Source: Frondihabitans sp. PhB188 (GTDB taxonomy: Bacteria > Actinomycetota > Actinomycetes > Actinomycetales > Microbacteriaceae). From it: DNA of 64,000 nucleotides. The notes beneath the pieces are model-generated. The model was not told the origin of the DNA. It searched no databases and saw only the letters and a program-made list of their open reading frames with translations. Made by a program: the position numbers and the translations under genes. Shown here in pieces: positions 35,317 to 44,189 of this stretch (position 1 is its first letter; every line of letters starts with the position of its first letter). The stretch is taken from positions 299,299-363,298 of the forward strand of contig NZ_RJUO01000005.1 in NCBI RefSeq assembly GCF_003752365.1, read 5' to 3'.

Positions 35317-36455
35317 GTCCAGGCCATCGAGTAGGCGCGCGCCAGCGTGCGCCGGGCGGGTGTCGCCAGCACGGCGCTCAACGCCGTGTCGCGCACGACG
35401 CGTCGGGCCGCGCCCACGGGCCTGCCCAGCGCCATGTTCGCCTCCGCCTGCCCGGCCGCGCGCCGCGCGGCCCCGAGCCGCCGCGCCCCCCAGGCCGTGA
35501 GCGCACCCTCATCGACGGCGCCCTTCGCGACGGCCGCGACGATCAGCGGCGCGAGCTCGAGCGCGTCGAGCCAGCCCAGGTTCATGCCCTGGCCGCCGAT
35601 GGGGCTGATCTCGTGCGCCGCGTCGCCCACCAGGGCGAGCCGGCCGCGCACCGTCCTGTCTGCGATGCGCCGCCGTGCCACGAAGCCGCTGAGCATCGTG
35701 TTCGTCGCGGGATCGACCGGCGACCCGGTGCGCTCGGAGACGAGGCGCGCGACGTCCTCCGCCGTCGCATCCTGCAGCCGGGTGCCGGTGTGCACGACGA
35801 AGCGACGGGCGCCGCCCGGGAGCGGGAACGACTCGACGACGCCGTCGCCCTCCAGGTGGACGACGGCGTCGTCGCCCGACCCGGTGTCGTCGCGGAAGTC
35901 GCCCATGACGTACGGGTCGGGGTAGCTGCGCAGGGCCGCGGCGACGCCGAGGTGGCCCCGCACCGTGCTCCGCGGGCCGTCGGCCCCGACGACGAAGCGG
36001 GCCACCTCGGACGACTCGACGCCCGACGCCCGCGCGACGAGCCGCACGCGCGACGGGTCGGCGTCGTCCACGGCCACGAGCTCGACCCCGCGCTGGAGCG
36101 CCCCGGGCGCGAGCTCGGCCAGCCGCGCCTCGAGCATCGCCTCGGTGCGGAGCTGCGGAAGCGCGGCGACGAAGTCGAAACGGGGGTGGACGCCCGCGAA
36201 CGGGACGACGCCGAGGGTGCGGCGGCCGCTGCGGGCGATGCCGCGACGGACGCGCACGGCCTCGGCGGCGACGGCGTCGGCCACCCCGACCCGGTCGAAG
36301 GCGGCCAGAGACGGCGGGTGGATGCCGATGGCCCGCGACGACGCCCCCGGGGCCTCGCGGCGCTCCCACACGGCGACGTCGAGCCCGCGTTCGGCGAGCA
36401 GCGCCCCGAGGAAGAGCCCCACGGGCCCGCCGCCCACGACGACGACGTCACGCAC
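35313..36455 (-). CDS. FAD-dependent aromatic monooxygenase (SrsC-like)
   Basis: 380 residues. FAD dinucleotide motif VVVVGGGPVGLFLGALLAERG at the start, DG motif RFVVGADGPRSTVRG in the middle and the second FAD motif RLALVGDAAHEISPIGGQGMNLGWLDALEL. This is the PHBH-type class A flavin monooxygenase pattern. As third gene after a type III PKS and a methyltransferase it corresponds to SrsC, which hydroxylates alkylresorcinols to quinols in Streptomyces griseus. It overlaps the methyltransferase gene by 8 bp. Confidence 0.9.
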   Translation of the reverse strand: MRDVVVVGGGPVGLFLGALLAERGLDVAVWERREAPGASSRAIGIHPPSLAAFDRVGVADAVAAEAVRVRRGIARSGRRTLGVVPFAGVHPRFDFVAALPQLRTEAMLEARLAELAPGALQRGVELVAVDDADPSRVRLVARASGVESSEVARFVVGADGPRSTVRGHLGVAAALRSYPDPYVMGDFRDDTGSGDDAVVHLEGDGVVESFPLPGGARRFVVHTGTRLQDATAEDVARLVSERTGSPVDPATNTMLSGFVARRRIADRTVRGRLALVGDAAHEISPIGGQGMNLGWLDALELAPLIVAAVAKGAVDEGALTAWGARRLGAARRAAGQAEANMALGRPVGAARRVVRDTALSAVLATPARRTLARAYSMAWT

Positions 36456-37155
36456 GGGGCGGACCGGGTGGCGCGAACGACAGGAGCAGGCGCCAGGGGC
36501 GATGGCGGGTGACGGTCCAGGCGGCGGGGGTGGCGGCGGCGAGTTCCGGCGCCCGGTAGCTCCGTCGGATGGAGAGGAGGCCGTCGGGGTGGATGAACGA
36601 GCCTCGGAAGGTGCCGACGGTGGCGGCCCAGTAGGCGGCGTAGGCGAGGGCGCTGCGGCGGATGTCGTTGTGGACGACCAGGCGTGTGGCGAGACGCTCG
36701 CTGTCGCCGAGCACCTCGGCGAGCGCCGCGGGGTCGAGGTGATGGAGCACGTGGTTCGAGACCACGACGTCGAACCGGCGCCCGTCTGCCACCAGGTCCC
36801 CGCTCGACGCGCACTCGAAGTGGACGCCCTCCGAGCCGGGGCGCGACGAGGCGTAGCGGAACGCGCGCGGATCGGGATCGATCGCCGTGACCTCGAGGTC
36901 GAGGCCGTCGCTCCGCGCCCATGCCGCGAGGGCCCGCGACACGTCGCCGCCGCCCGACCCGAGGTCGAGGACGGTCAGGGTTCCCGGCACCACCTGCGCC
37001 AGCGGGCGGATGCGGGTCGTGTACACCGACCGCCAGCCCGCGACGAGGCGGTTCACGAGCGCGAAGTGGCCGTACGTGCGGTCGAGCGCGAGCGGGTCGC
37101 AGTCGGGGTCGTCCATCAGCTCCGCGGCCGCCGTCTCGCGCACGGCGAGCGGCAT
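36448..37155 (-). CDS. Class I SAM methyltransferase (SrsB-like position)
   Basis: 235 residues from ATG 37155, which shares one base with the PKS stop (TGATG); an overlapping GTG at 37158 is possible. SAM-binding motif LTVLDLGSGGGDVSRAL, acidic VTAIDPDPRAF, motif FDVVVSNHVLHHL. Probably methylates the phenolic product of the type III PKS or a precursor. The Srs system uses a methyltransferase between PKS and monooxygenase in the same order, which supports this reading. Confidence 0.88.
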   Translation of the reverse strand: MPLAVRETAAAELMDDPDCDPLALDRTYGHFALVNRLVAGWRSVYTTRIRPLAQVVPGTLTVLDLGSGGGDVSRALAAWARSDGLDLEVTAIDPDPRAFRYASSRPGSEGVHFECASSGDLVADGRRFDVVVSNHVLHHLDPAALAEVLGDSERLATRLVVHNDIRRSALAYAAYWAATVGTFRGSFIHPDGLLSIRRSYRAPELAAATPAAWTVTRHRPWRLLLSFAPPGPPRA

Positions 37156-38369
37156 CACGATCCCGCGCGCAGGGTGAGGAGCGCCGTCTCGACCGTGAGC
37201 CCGGGGCCGAACGCGACGGCGGCCACGCGCCCGGGCGCCGACGGGGCCAGGGCCGTCGGACGAGGGGCGGGCTCGCCGAGGGCGGAGGCGCCGACGGAGG
37301 ACGTCGTGGTGGCGAGGGCGAGTTCCTGCGCCCGGTGCCCGTCGCCCTGCTCGTGCAGCAGGTCGCTCAGGATGAACAGCACGGACGCGCTGGACATGTT
37401 GCCGAACTCGCGGAGCACCCGGCGCGACGGGGCGAGCAGCTCGTCGTCGAGGCCCAGGGCCGACTGGACGCGGTCGAGGATGCTGCGTCCGCCCGGGTGG
37501 ACCGCCCACGCGTCGACATCGCCGACCGCCAGCCCGGCGCCGGCCAGCAGAGGCTCGAAGGCGGCGCCGATGTTGCGCTCGACGATCTTGGGCACGTACG
37601 ACGAGAGCACCATGTCGAAGCCGTGGTCGCCGATGGTCCAGGCCATCTCGCCCGCGCCCTCGGGCACGATCGTCGACTCGAAGGCGTCGAGGTCGAGCTG
37701 CGGGCCGGATCCGCCCTGCGCCGTCACGACGGCCGCCGCAGCGCCGTCGCCGAAGACCGAGGCGGCGACGATCGCGTCGGGATCGTCGACCACGTGCAGG
37801 TGCAGCGAGCACAGCTCGACCGACACCACGAGCACCACGGCCGACGGGTCGGCCTCGCAGAACTGCGCCGCCATGCGCAGGGCCGGGAACGCCGCGTAGC
37901 AGCCCATGAACCCCAGGTGGAACCGCTGCGTCGAGGGTCTCAGCCCGAGCTCCCGCACCAGCACGTAGTCGGGGCCGGGCGCGTAGAAGCCGGTGCACGA
38001 CACCGTCACCACGTGCGTCACGTCAGCCGCGTCGAGGCCCGGTGCACCCGCCAGCGCCTTGCGCGCCGCCTCGACGAGCAGCGGCTTCGAGTACAGGGCG
38101 TACGCGTCGTTGCGTGCGGCCGTGCCCGGGTCGGCGAGGCGCCGCGACGAAGCCTCATACAGCGCAGGAACGCGGGGCGGCGCGTCCGACCCGAGCTCCT
38201 CCAGCACGGAGTGGCGCGTCTCGATGGCCGACCCGTCGAAAGCCGCCGAGATCACGCGGCGGCCGAGCGGGCCGTACACCTCCTGCTCGTGGAGGAGGTC
38301 GCGGAGAGCGGCCTGCCCGACGATCGTCGCCGGCACAGCTGTCTCGATGGAGCGGATGGCGGCGGGCAT
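37155..38369 (-). CDS. Type III polyketide synthase (alkylresorcinol/chalcone-synthase-like)
   Basis: 404 residues with the thiolase-fold catalytic triad in place: Cys157 (GFMGCYAAFPALR), His291 (AWAVHPGGRSILD) and Asn324 (LREFGNMSSASVLF). Also visible is VFGDGAAAAVV. It condenses a fatty acyl or other starter with malonyl-CoA units to make a resorcinol- or pyrone-type phenolic lipid. First gene of a tightly coupled three-gene operon with methyltransferase and FAD monooxygenase, the layout of srsABC. Product chain length is not predictable. Confidence 0.93.
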   Translation of the reverse strand: MPAAIRSIETAVPATIVGQAALRDLLHEQEVYGPLGRRVISAAFDGSAIETRHSVLEELGSDAPPRVPALYEASSRRLADPGTAARNDAYALYSKPLLVEAARKALAGAPGLDAADVTHVVTVSCTGFYAPGPDYVLVRELGLRPSTQRFHLGFMGCYAAFPALRMAAQFCEADPSAVVLVVSVELCSLHLHVVDDPDAIVAASVFGDGAAAAVVTAQGGSGPQLDLDAFESTIVPEGAGEMAWTIGDHGFDMVLSSYVPKIVERNIGAAFEPLLAGAGLAVGDVDAWAVHPGGRSILDRVQSALGLDDELLAPSRRVLREFGNMSSASVLFILSDLLHEQGDGHRAQELALATTTSSVGASALGEPAPRPTALAPSAPGRVAAVAFGPGLTVETALLTLRAGS

Positions 38370-38529
38370 GCGTCATGCTACTTCCGCCGTGGCGGCGGCG
38401 CTCAGGTGCGCGGCGTCCTGATCGGCCCTCTCGCGTACCCCGAAACGGCAACGACCACACCCGATGAGGTTGAATCGGCTTCAGAGACCGAGTCCGGCGG
38501 CAGAGCGCCGCACATGAGAGGTGGGTCCT

Positions 38530-38883
38530 GTGAAACGAATTCTCTATGCTGGCGGCTCGTTGGTGACGACAGACGGATTGGTCGACGCCGTCGTGGACTA
38601 CGCCACCCGTCTCGGCCAACGCGGAGCGACGGACTCGCTTCAGATTCCCTCGATCAGTCCGGATGGGATCGTGGGCGAGTCGACGATCCTCATCGGGCCC
38701 AGCAGCGAGCTCATGGCCGAGCCTGCAGGCTACGACGACGCCGACATCGTCGACGGGCCCGCGATTGCGGACCTCCGGGCGAGGACCGCTGCCCTCGGCG
38801 ACGTGAAAGCAGCTCCGCTCACCGAGCCCGGTCCGGGCTCCGGCGCCCAGGGCGGCATTCCGTTCGATGAATTCGACGAGTGA
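38530..38883 (+). CDS. Small hypothetical protein
   Basis: About 117 residues; start at GTG 38530 favoured by AGAGGTGGG just upstream (GTG 38521 also in frame). Begins VKRILYAGGSLVTTDGLVDAVVDYATRLGQRG; middle contains IGPSSELMAEPAG, C-terminus acidic (GGIPFDEFDE). No family recognised with confidence. It is 25 bp upstream of a DUF7882-type gene and divergent from the PKS operon. The YAGGSLVTTD start suggests use of a similar backbone to the neighbour (LFYGDNRF), which may reflect relatedness. Confidence 0.65.
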   Translation: MKRILYAGGSLVTTDGLVDAVVDYATRLGQRGATDSLQIPSISPDGIVGESTILIGPSSELMAEPAGYDDADIVDGPAIADLRARTAALGDVKAAPLTEPGPGSGAQGGIPFDEFDE

Positions 38884-38908
38884 ACACGACCGGAAAGGCG
38901 GCATAGGC

Positions 38909-39232
38909 GTGGGGACCTTGTTCTACGGCGACAACCGGTTCGCGATCGGGATCGACGACCGGGCGCTGGCGCACCTGCAGCTCGTCATCCTCGCCAAGCT
39001 CCGGCGAAATGAGTCGTTCTCGTTCACGTGGCAGAAGGGCGCCGACGGCGACGCCCCTCAGTCGACGATCTGGCTGCATCCCTCGATCCCGTTGAACTTC
39101 GACTACGAGAATCGGCTCATGCCGTCGATCAGTCGGGCCTGGATCGAGATCCTGACCGCGGCGGCGAACTCCAACCCCGGCCTGGCCCTCATTCCGGAGC
39201 CACAGGAATCGCAGCCGGATCACGTGATCTAG
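38909..39232 (+). CDS. DUF7882-type small protein
   Basis: 107 residues from GTG 38909 with GGAAAGG upstream. Sequence GTLFYGDNRFAIGIDDRALAHLQLVILAKLRRNESFSFTW, DAPQSTIWLHPSIPLNF and WIEILTAAANSNPGL matches a family of about 100-residue proteins abundant in Microbacteriaceae, sometimes mislabelled 'ATP-dependent DNA ligase'. No catalytic site is visible. Function unknown; the lineage-restricted distribution is from memory. Confidence 0.75.
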   Translation: MGTLFYGDNRFAIGIDDRALAHLQLVILAKLRRNESFSFTWQKGADGDAPQSTIWLHPSIPLNFDYENRLMPSISRAWIEILTAAANSNPGLALIPEPQESQPDHVI

Positions 39233-39282
39233 CGGCGGCGTCGGCTGGAGCGCCCGAGGTCGCCGGCAGGACAGGCCACTGA

Positions 39283-40443
39283 TCACATCTCGAGAAGCTG
39301 GGCGTTGCGGGCCTCGATCGCCTCGGCGGTGTCGGGGAAGATCATGGGGAGGCCGAACTGCTCGGTCTCCGTCTGGATCTTCTCGGCGGTCGGCCGGAAG
39401 CTCCGCTCGTACTCCGCAAACGCGATCTCGATGTCTCCCCCGGCTGTGACGAACGCGTCGTGCAGGGCGGTCGCCCCCAGAATGGCGACGGAGCCGCCCA
39501 TCCCGGCGGCGGGCGACGGGCAGTAGGCGGCGTCGCCGACGAGAGTGACTCGGCCGGACGACCACCCGGGCAGCCGGATCTGGCTCAGCTTGTCGAAGTA
39601 GAAGTTGTCGGCGCCGAGGGCCTTGTCGACGATGGCCTCGCTGAACGGCTCGCCGGCGTCGGCGAAGTGGTCGCGAATCAGCTGCTTCTGCTCGTCGACG
39701 TCGTGGTAGTCGTACGCGATCTCGTCGTCGGATTGGAAGACGAGGACGACGTCGGTCGTGGTGTCGTAGGAGTTCAGAAGCAGAGTGCGGCCAGGTGTGT
39801 TCTGGATCCTCGATGTCCAAGGGGCGATGAGCGCGCCGTCGACCACTGTCACGGACGTGTAGTGGTGCAGGAAGTGGCTGTACTCCGGTTCGGGGCCGAA
39901 GCGGAGGCCGCGGACACCCGAGTGGTTGCCGTCGCATCCGACCACGAGCGCGAAGTCGCGGACGGGACCGCCGCGGAACTCGGCTCGGACACCCTCAGAC
40001 GTGTCGGTCAGGGCCGCGATGGACTCCCCGAAGAGGATCTCGGCAGTCTTCTCGACCTCCGCGAACAAGATGGCGAGGAGGTCGTCGCGGTGGATCTCGA
40101 CGTCGTCGTGGCGGTGGATCTCGTAGTCGTCGACCACGATCGTGTCGGCCGTGGGCTCCGGCCCCATGCTCGCGATCGGGGTGCCGTCGACGTGGGCGAA
40201 CTCGGTCGAGCGGGCGGGTAGCGCCCTCGCCCGGACCGCCGGAAGCAACCCGAGCCTGTCGAAGATCATCATGGCGTCGTTCCGCAGGTCGACGGGGGTG
40301 CCGCCCTTCCGGAGCCCTGCTGCCCTCTCGACGATGGTGACCCGGTACCCCAGGCGCTGCATCCAGATGGCCGTCGTCAGCCCGGCAAAGCTCGCGCCGG
40401 AGATCAGGACCTCCCCCGTCGTCTGCGTCTTCGTGTTGTTCAT
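39283..40443 (-). CDS. FAD-dependent monooxygenase, TetX/PHBH-like
   Basis: 386 residues from ATG 40443. FAD motif VLISGASFAGLTTAIWMQRLGYRVTIVERA, DG motif LVVGCDGNHSGVRGL, second FAD motif VTLVGDAAYCPSPAAGMGGSVAILGATAL. Class A flavin monooxygenases hydroxylate aromatics or inactivate antibiotics. Divergent from a TetR regulator, which probably represses it in response to its substrate. The intergenic region contains two GTAACCCCA sites. Confidence 0.9.
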   Translation of the reverse strand: MNNTKTQTTGEVLISGASFAGLTTAIWMQRLGYRVTIVERAAGLRKGGTPVDLRNDAMMIFDRLGLLPAVRARALPARSTEFAHVDGTPIASMGPEPTADTIVVDDYEIHRHDDVEIHRDDLLAILFAEVEKTAEILFGESIAALTDTSEGVRAEFRGGPVRDFALVVGCDGNHSGVRGLRFGPEPEYSHFLHHYTSVTVVDGALIAPWTSRIQNTPGRTLLLNSYDTTTDVVLVFQSDDEIAYDYHDVDEQKQLIRDHFADAGEPFSEAIVDKALGADNFYFDKLSQIRLPGWSSGRVTLVGDAAYCPSPAAGMGGSVAILGATALHDAFVTAGGDIEIAFAEYERSFRPTAEKIQTETEQFGLPMIFPDTAEAIEARNAQLLEM

Positions 40444-40473
40444 GAATCGTCCTCTCTCAGCCCGAGCAAATTG

Positions 40474-40523
40474 GTAGGGTAACCCCATCGATTTCACGCT
40501 AGCACGAAGGTGGAGTAACCCCA
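40474..40523. promoter_or_regulatory. Paired operator-like repeats between monooxygenase and TetR genes
   Basis: GTAACCCCA occurs at 40479-40487 and again at 40515-40523, 36 bp apart. The first is part of GGGTAACCC, an odd-centred palindrome. Two repeats in a 94-bp divergent promoter are what TetR autoregulation would need. Confidence 0.4.
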
Positions 40524-40537
40524 ACCACTGTGGGAGA

Positions 40538-41194
40538 ATGATCGGCGTGATCGAGGAGCCAGGGCGCCGAGAGCGGAAGAAGCGCGAGATGCGCGAGCGC
40601 GTGGCGGATGCCGCCGCTCGGCTCTTCGCGGAACACGGGTACGACGCCGTGTCCATGACGAGCGTCGCGGCCGCGGCCGGGGTCGCGGAGCAGACGGTGT
40701 ACAACCACTTCCCCACCAAGCCCGATCTCGTCCTCGACATGGCCGACGACATGCTCGAGCGCTCCCGTCGCGCTGTCGCCGACCGGGATCCGTCTCTGAC
40801 CCCCGCCGATGCGCTTCGCGACCTGGTGCACGCCGACATCGACCACTTCGCGACCGAGGATCCCCTCCTCGCTCGCGGAGAGTATCCGGCCCAGTCGATC
40901 GAGAGCGACGTTCTGCGGCGCTACGCCCTGCAGTTCCGCCATCGGCAGGGCGACGCGCTGGCGGAAGCCATACGGGACACCGACCCCGAGCTGAACCCCC
41001 TGGTCGCCCGGGCCCACGCAAGTGCTCTCATCACGGTCGTCCAGGCGATCACGGACAGGGTCGGAGCGGCGATCCTCTCGGGAGGTGACCTCGGCGTCGT
41101 GGCTCAGTCGCTCCACGACGACGCTGAGATGACGCTCCGCGACGCCGCCGCCAATTTTCGCGCCGCGAAGGCGAGAGCCGCCGGGAGCATCTAG
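40538..41194 (+). CDS. TetR-family transcriptional regulator
   Basis: 218 residues. N-terminal HTH: REMRERVADAAARLFAEHGYDAVSMTSVAAAAGVAEQTVYNHFPTKPDLV; helical ligand domain after residue 60, ending in DAAANFRAAKARA. Divergent from the FAD monooxygenase. The pair resembles a self-contained detoxification unit. Ligand unknown. Confidence 0.93.
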   Translation: MIGVIEEPGRRERKKREMRERVADAAARLFAEHGYDAVSMTSVAAAAGVAEQTVYNHFPTKPDLVLDMADDMLERSRRAVADRDPSLTPADALRDLVHADIDHFATEDPLLARGEYPAQSIESDVLRRYALQFRHRQGDALAEAIRDTDPELNPLVARAHASALITVVQAITDRVGAAILSGGDLGVVAQSLHDDAEMTLRDAAANFRAAKARAAGSI

Positions 41195-41492
41195 CAGTCG
41201 CGCCGCTGCCGGACACACCGATCAGAGGACAGCTCCCTCGCCCGCCCGGGTTCGTCCATCTCGGCTGGGCGACCTGGTCCAGTCCCGGAACGGGTGCTCT
41301 GAGGTGCGTCTCGGGACGCTGAAGGTCTTCGAGACGTCTCAATCGCCGGGTCAGGGGCCTCGCAAGCCCTGAATTCGAGAGCCCCGCGCCGTCTCGAAAA
41401 GTCGTTCCCGCCGCAACGCTAGCTAGGCAGTCCTTTTGAGGGTTTCCAAGACAAAGCCGCCATTCCCGAATGGCGATCGAGTCTCCGAGACT
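41195..41492. other. Intergenic region, nothing supported
   Basis: About 300 bp with no convincing frame on either strand. A few short inverted repeats are present but none is long enough to call a terminator. Confidence 0.5.
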
Positions 41493-42119
41493 TCACGCGT
41501 GAAACGTCGAACGGCTCTGCTCGAGTGCTTTCTGCCACCTTCGGGCTTCGACCCTTGTCATGATCACCAGGAAAACCACGAGGCCCGCAATGACGAGTGG
41601 CCACGGCCACCCGAGGTACAACGATTCCGAAAACAGGAACAAAACAAGCCCGACTAGGGAGGGCAGCACTGCTCGGTTGTTTATCCGCGCGTTGGCGATG
41701 AGATCCGGCACGATCTCGCGAGAATGCTCGGTTGGCGGGATGCGTCCGCGAAGGTGCCGGGCCAGGGAGCGACGCTCTTCGGGGAGTAGCGGCGAGAGAG
41801 GCCACTCGGCTCGTGGTGTCGGGATCTGCGGCAGGAGGCGGCCACCGCGTTTTGCCCGGGCATAGCCCACACTGCTCACAGCAAGCGCCGCGGCGAGGAG
41901 CAGGAACTGGCCGACCGCAGCAGCGCTCAGAGGCTCACTAAAGCGGGCCACGACGCCTAGGCCGCCAACGAGAACGATCAGAAGGAGAAGAGCCAGCTGG
42001 TTCGATATCACCCGCACGCGCGGCCCATGCTCCATCTGCTCCCGGACGCGCCGAGAAGCCTCAGCCCACCGGCGATCCTCGTCACTGGCCGCCGGCAGTG
42101 CATCGGAGATCGAACTCAT
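41493..42119 (-). CDS. Membrane protein of unknown function, paralogue A
   Basis: 208 residues. Cytoplasmic N-terminus (EDRRWAEASRRVREQMEHGPRVR), two helices (LALLLLIVLVGGLGVVARF and AVGQFLLLAAALAVSSVGYA), a basic central loop (SPLLPEERRSLARHLRGRIPPTEHSREIVPDLIANAR) and two more helices, ending in a basic tail. The same plan and several shared residues occur in the next gene, so the two are tandem paralogues. No family recognised. Confidence 0.75.
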   Translation of the reverse strand: MSSISDALPAASDEDRRWAEASRRVREQMEHGPRVRVISNQLALLLLIVLVGGLGVVARFSEPLSAAAVGQFLLLAAALAVSSVGYARAKRGGRLLPQIPTPRAEWPLSPLLPEERRSLARHLRGRIPPTEHSREIVPDLIANARINNRAVLPSLVGLVLFLFSESLYLGWPWPLVIAGLVVFLVIMTRVEARRWQKALEQSRSTFHA

Positions 42120-42165
42120 GCTGCCCGTGTTCCGCCGATTGCTTGCGGGCTGCTCCCCCGCACTC

Positions 42166-42810
42166 TCATTCGGTCTCGCCTGAGTGGAGCTCGATGAAAC
42201 GGCCAGCTCGGCGGTAAAGCACGACCAGTTGGATCGCGACGACGACGAACATCAAGGACACCGCGAGCTCGAGGAGCTTGATGAGGAGATCATTGGAGCC
42301 GACCGCGGTGGCGACAGCAAAGAGGACCAGCGCCGAGTAGATGGGTGCGATGCCGAGGGTGGCTCGCCGGTTCTGGCGTGCGATCGCCACAACAGTTCCT
42401 AGGTGTCCCTCGTCGGGCTGCTCTTTGCCGCTGATCTGCCGGCGGACGCTTTTCTTCTCCTTCCGATTGAGGGGGCTCGCAACAGCCCGCCACCTCGTGA
42501 TGTAGTGGCCGGTGCGTTTAGCCCAGATGAAACCTAGGATGCCGATGAGTAAGCCGAGGGCAAGGAAGACGAACTGGGCGATGAGCTGCTGGAACTGCAC
42601 GTCGGAGGACCCAGACGTGTCGTGGCCGGATCCGTGGGGAATGAAAATGAGCGCGATGACGAAGCCGACGATCCAGCTTCCACCGATGAGGGCAACGACC
42701 TGCAGAAGCGCCCGGGCGCGCCGCTTGTGAAGGCCGTAATCGGTAACGCCGTCCGCGAGTTTCGCGGCTGCAGCCCAGCGGGCGGCAGCATCGTTCTGGG
42801 TGGTAGTCAA
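42166..42810 (-). CDS. Membrane protein of unknown function, paralogue B
   Basis: 214 residues with the same topology as its neighbour: an Ala-rich start (AARWAAAAKLADGVTDYGLHKRRAR), two helices, a central loop SPLNRKEKKSVRRQISGKEQPDEGHLGTVVAIARQNRRATLG, two helices and a basic tail. The loop aligns with SPLLPEERRSLARHLRGRIPPTEHS in the neighbour. 46 bp separate the genes, so co-transcription is likely. Possibly a small two-component membrane complex; this is inference. Confidence 0.75.
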   Translation of the reverse strand: MTTTQNDAAARWAAAAKLADGVTDYGLHKRRARALLQVVALIGGSWIVGFVIALIFIPHGSGHDTSGSSDVQFQQLIAQFVFLALGLLIGILGFIWAKRTGHYITRWRAVASPLNRKEKKSVRRQISGKEQPDEGHLGTVVAIARQNRRATLGIAPIYSALVLFAVATAVGSNDLLIKLLELAVSLMFVVVAIQLVVLYRRAGRFIELHSGETE

Positions 42811-43144
42811 TGGGGGAACTCCGTCGTTCGGGTCAACAAGACTACTCGGAGCCTAACGACAGCCTGATCTTGCATAGAGATTCATTGGTGCGCTCTCCCA
42901 AGAAACGCGGGATGAGGACATCGATCTGAGCGTCAGCCTTCACCCAGCGGTCCTGCACACCCCTTCACACCTTCGAGGATCGACGGCGTCGCGCCGGGGA
43001 CTTGTAGCCGAGAATCGTCCGGTCCGGCCGACCCAACCCGATCCCGATGTCGATAGCCGGCACCCAGACGAAGAAGGAGGCTCGGGGGCGCCAAGGCGCC
43101 ACCGAACCTCCTCTCGGCATCAACGCGTTGCTGCGCGCATCGAC
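42811..43144. other. Intergenic region with one strong hairpin
   Basis: No gene supported. A hairpin at about 43084-43122 (centre GGCGCC AA GGCGCC, arms extended with G-U pairs) could terminate the hydrolase transcript. A short open stretch on the minus strand (FVWVPAIDIGIG and onward) could be a gene remnant but matches nothing I know. Confidence 0.4.
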
Positions 43145-43969
43145 TCAGGCGGTGAGCCATTCCAGAATGTCGGCGTTGATGGTGTCCATCTCGGTGGTCG
43201 GCATACCGTGCGGGAAGCCGGGGTAGGCCTTGAGGGTGCCGTTCTGCACCAGCTCTGCCGAGAGTGGGCCTGCGTCGGCGAAGGGGACGATCTAGTCGTC
43301 CTCGCCGTGCATGACCAGCGTCGGCACGCTGATCTTTTTCAGGTCTTCGGTGAAGTCGGTCTGCGAGAACGCCACAATACCGTCGTAGTGGGCCTTGGCG
43401 CCGCCCATCATTCCCTGCCGCCACCAGTTCTGGATGACCGGCTCCGATGGCTCGACGCCGTCGCGGTTGTACCCGTAGAACGGACCGGCGGGCAGGTCGC
43501 GGTAGAAGATCGACCGGTTCGCGGCCAGTGCCGCCTGCAACCCGTCGAACACGCTCTTCGGCAAGCCACCCGGGTTGGTCTCGGTCTGGACCATGAGCGG
43601 CGGGACAGCCGATATCAGAATCGCCCGAGCGACCCGCGCCTCCCCGTAGACCCCGATGTAGTGCGCCACCTCGCCGCCACCGGTCGAGTGGCCTACGTGG
43701 ATCGCGTCGTGGAGATCGAGGTGCTCGGTCAGTGCTGCGAGGTCGGCCGCGTAGTGGTCCATGTCGTGGCCTTCGGACGTCTGAGTCGATCGTCCATGAC
43801 CTCGCCGATCGTGGGCGATAACGCGATAGCCCTTGCTCAGGAAGAACAGCATCTGTCCGTCCCAGTCATCGGCCGACAGAGGCCAGCCATGGCTGAAGAC
43901 GATGGGCTGCCCGGTGCCCCAGTCCTTGTAGAAGATCTCGGTTCCGTCAGAAGTCGTAATCGTGCTCAT
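43145..43969 (-). pseudogene. Alpha/beta hydrolase (non-haem chloroperoxidase type) interrupted by an amber codon
   Basis: From ATG 43969 the frame encodes a full-size alpha/beta hydrolase: [20 protein letters not shown], nucleophile elbow [11 protein letters not shown], and the acid in MHGEDD. Codon 226 is TAG (43292-43294). Reading through, the same frame continues without fault as IVPFADAGPLSAELVQNG, GFPHGMPTTEMDTINADI and stops at 43145, giving 274 codons, the normal family length. Relatives read EDDQIVPFAD, so a CAG-to-TAG change explains the break. The truncated 225-residue product would lack the catalytic His in GFPHGM. Either a recent pseudogene or a sequencing error; nothing else is damaged. 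Confidence 0.9.
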
Positions 43970-44141
43970 CGAAGCTCCCAGCTCACAAAGCGATTCACAA
44001 CGGCGAGCAGATACCCGCCAGCCACATTCTGGCGGCACCGAAGACACGACTGAGAAGAGTTAACGCGACGTTCTCACACGCACCGCCCTCGCGGGCTCTC
44101 GTGAACTCGATCGTCGTGCCTCTGACCGCCGAGACACCGTG

Positions 44142-44184
44142 AAAAAGGGCCCTCCGCCTGGGGTGACCCAGGCCAGAGGGCCTT
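44142..44184 (-). terminator. tRNA terminator flanking the attachment-site scar
   Basis: On the minus strand an 18-bp near-perfect stem (44167-44184 with 44145-44162, loop GTGA on the plus strand) ends in a run of five T. It directly follows the tRNA 3' fragment and was presumably the terminator of the original tRNA gene. Confidence 0.8.
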
Positions 44185-44189
44185 ACGTG

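Noticed and set aside
36448..37998. A 516-codon frame covering the methyltransferase and part of the PKS gene region
   Set aside because: Only the last 235 codons encode a methyltransferase; the upstream part is Arg-rich antisense-frame noise overlapping the well-supported PKS. Start placed at 37155.
42933..43424. A 163-codon frame overlapping the hydrolase 3' end
   Set aside because: The read-through hydrolase frame to 43145 matches the family end exactly; this frame is a shadow.
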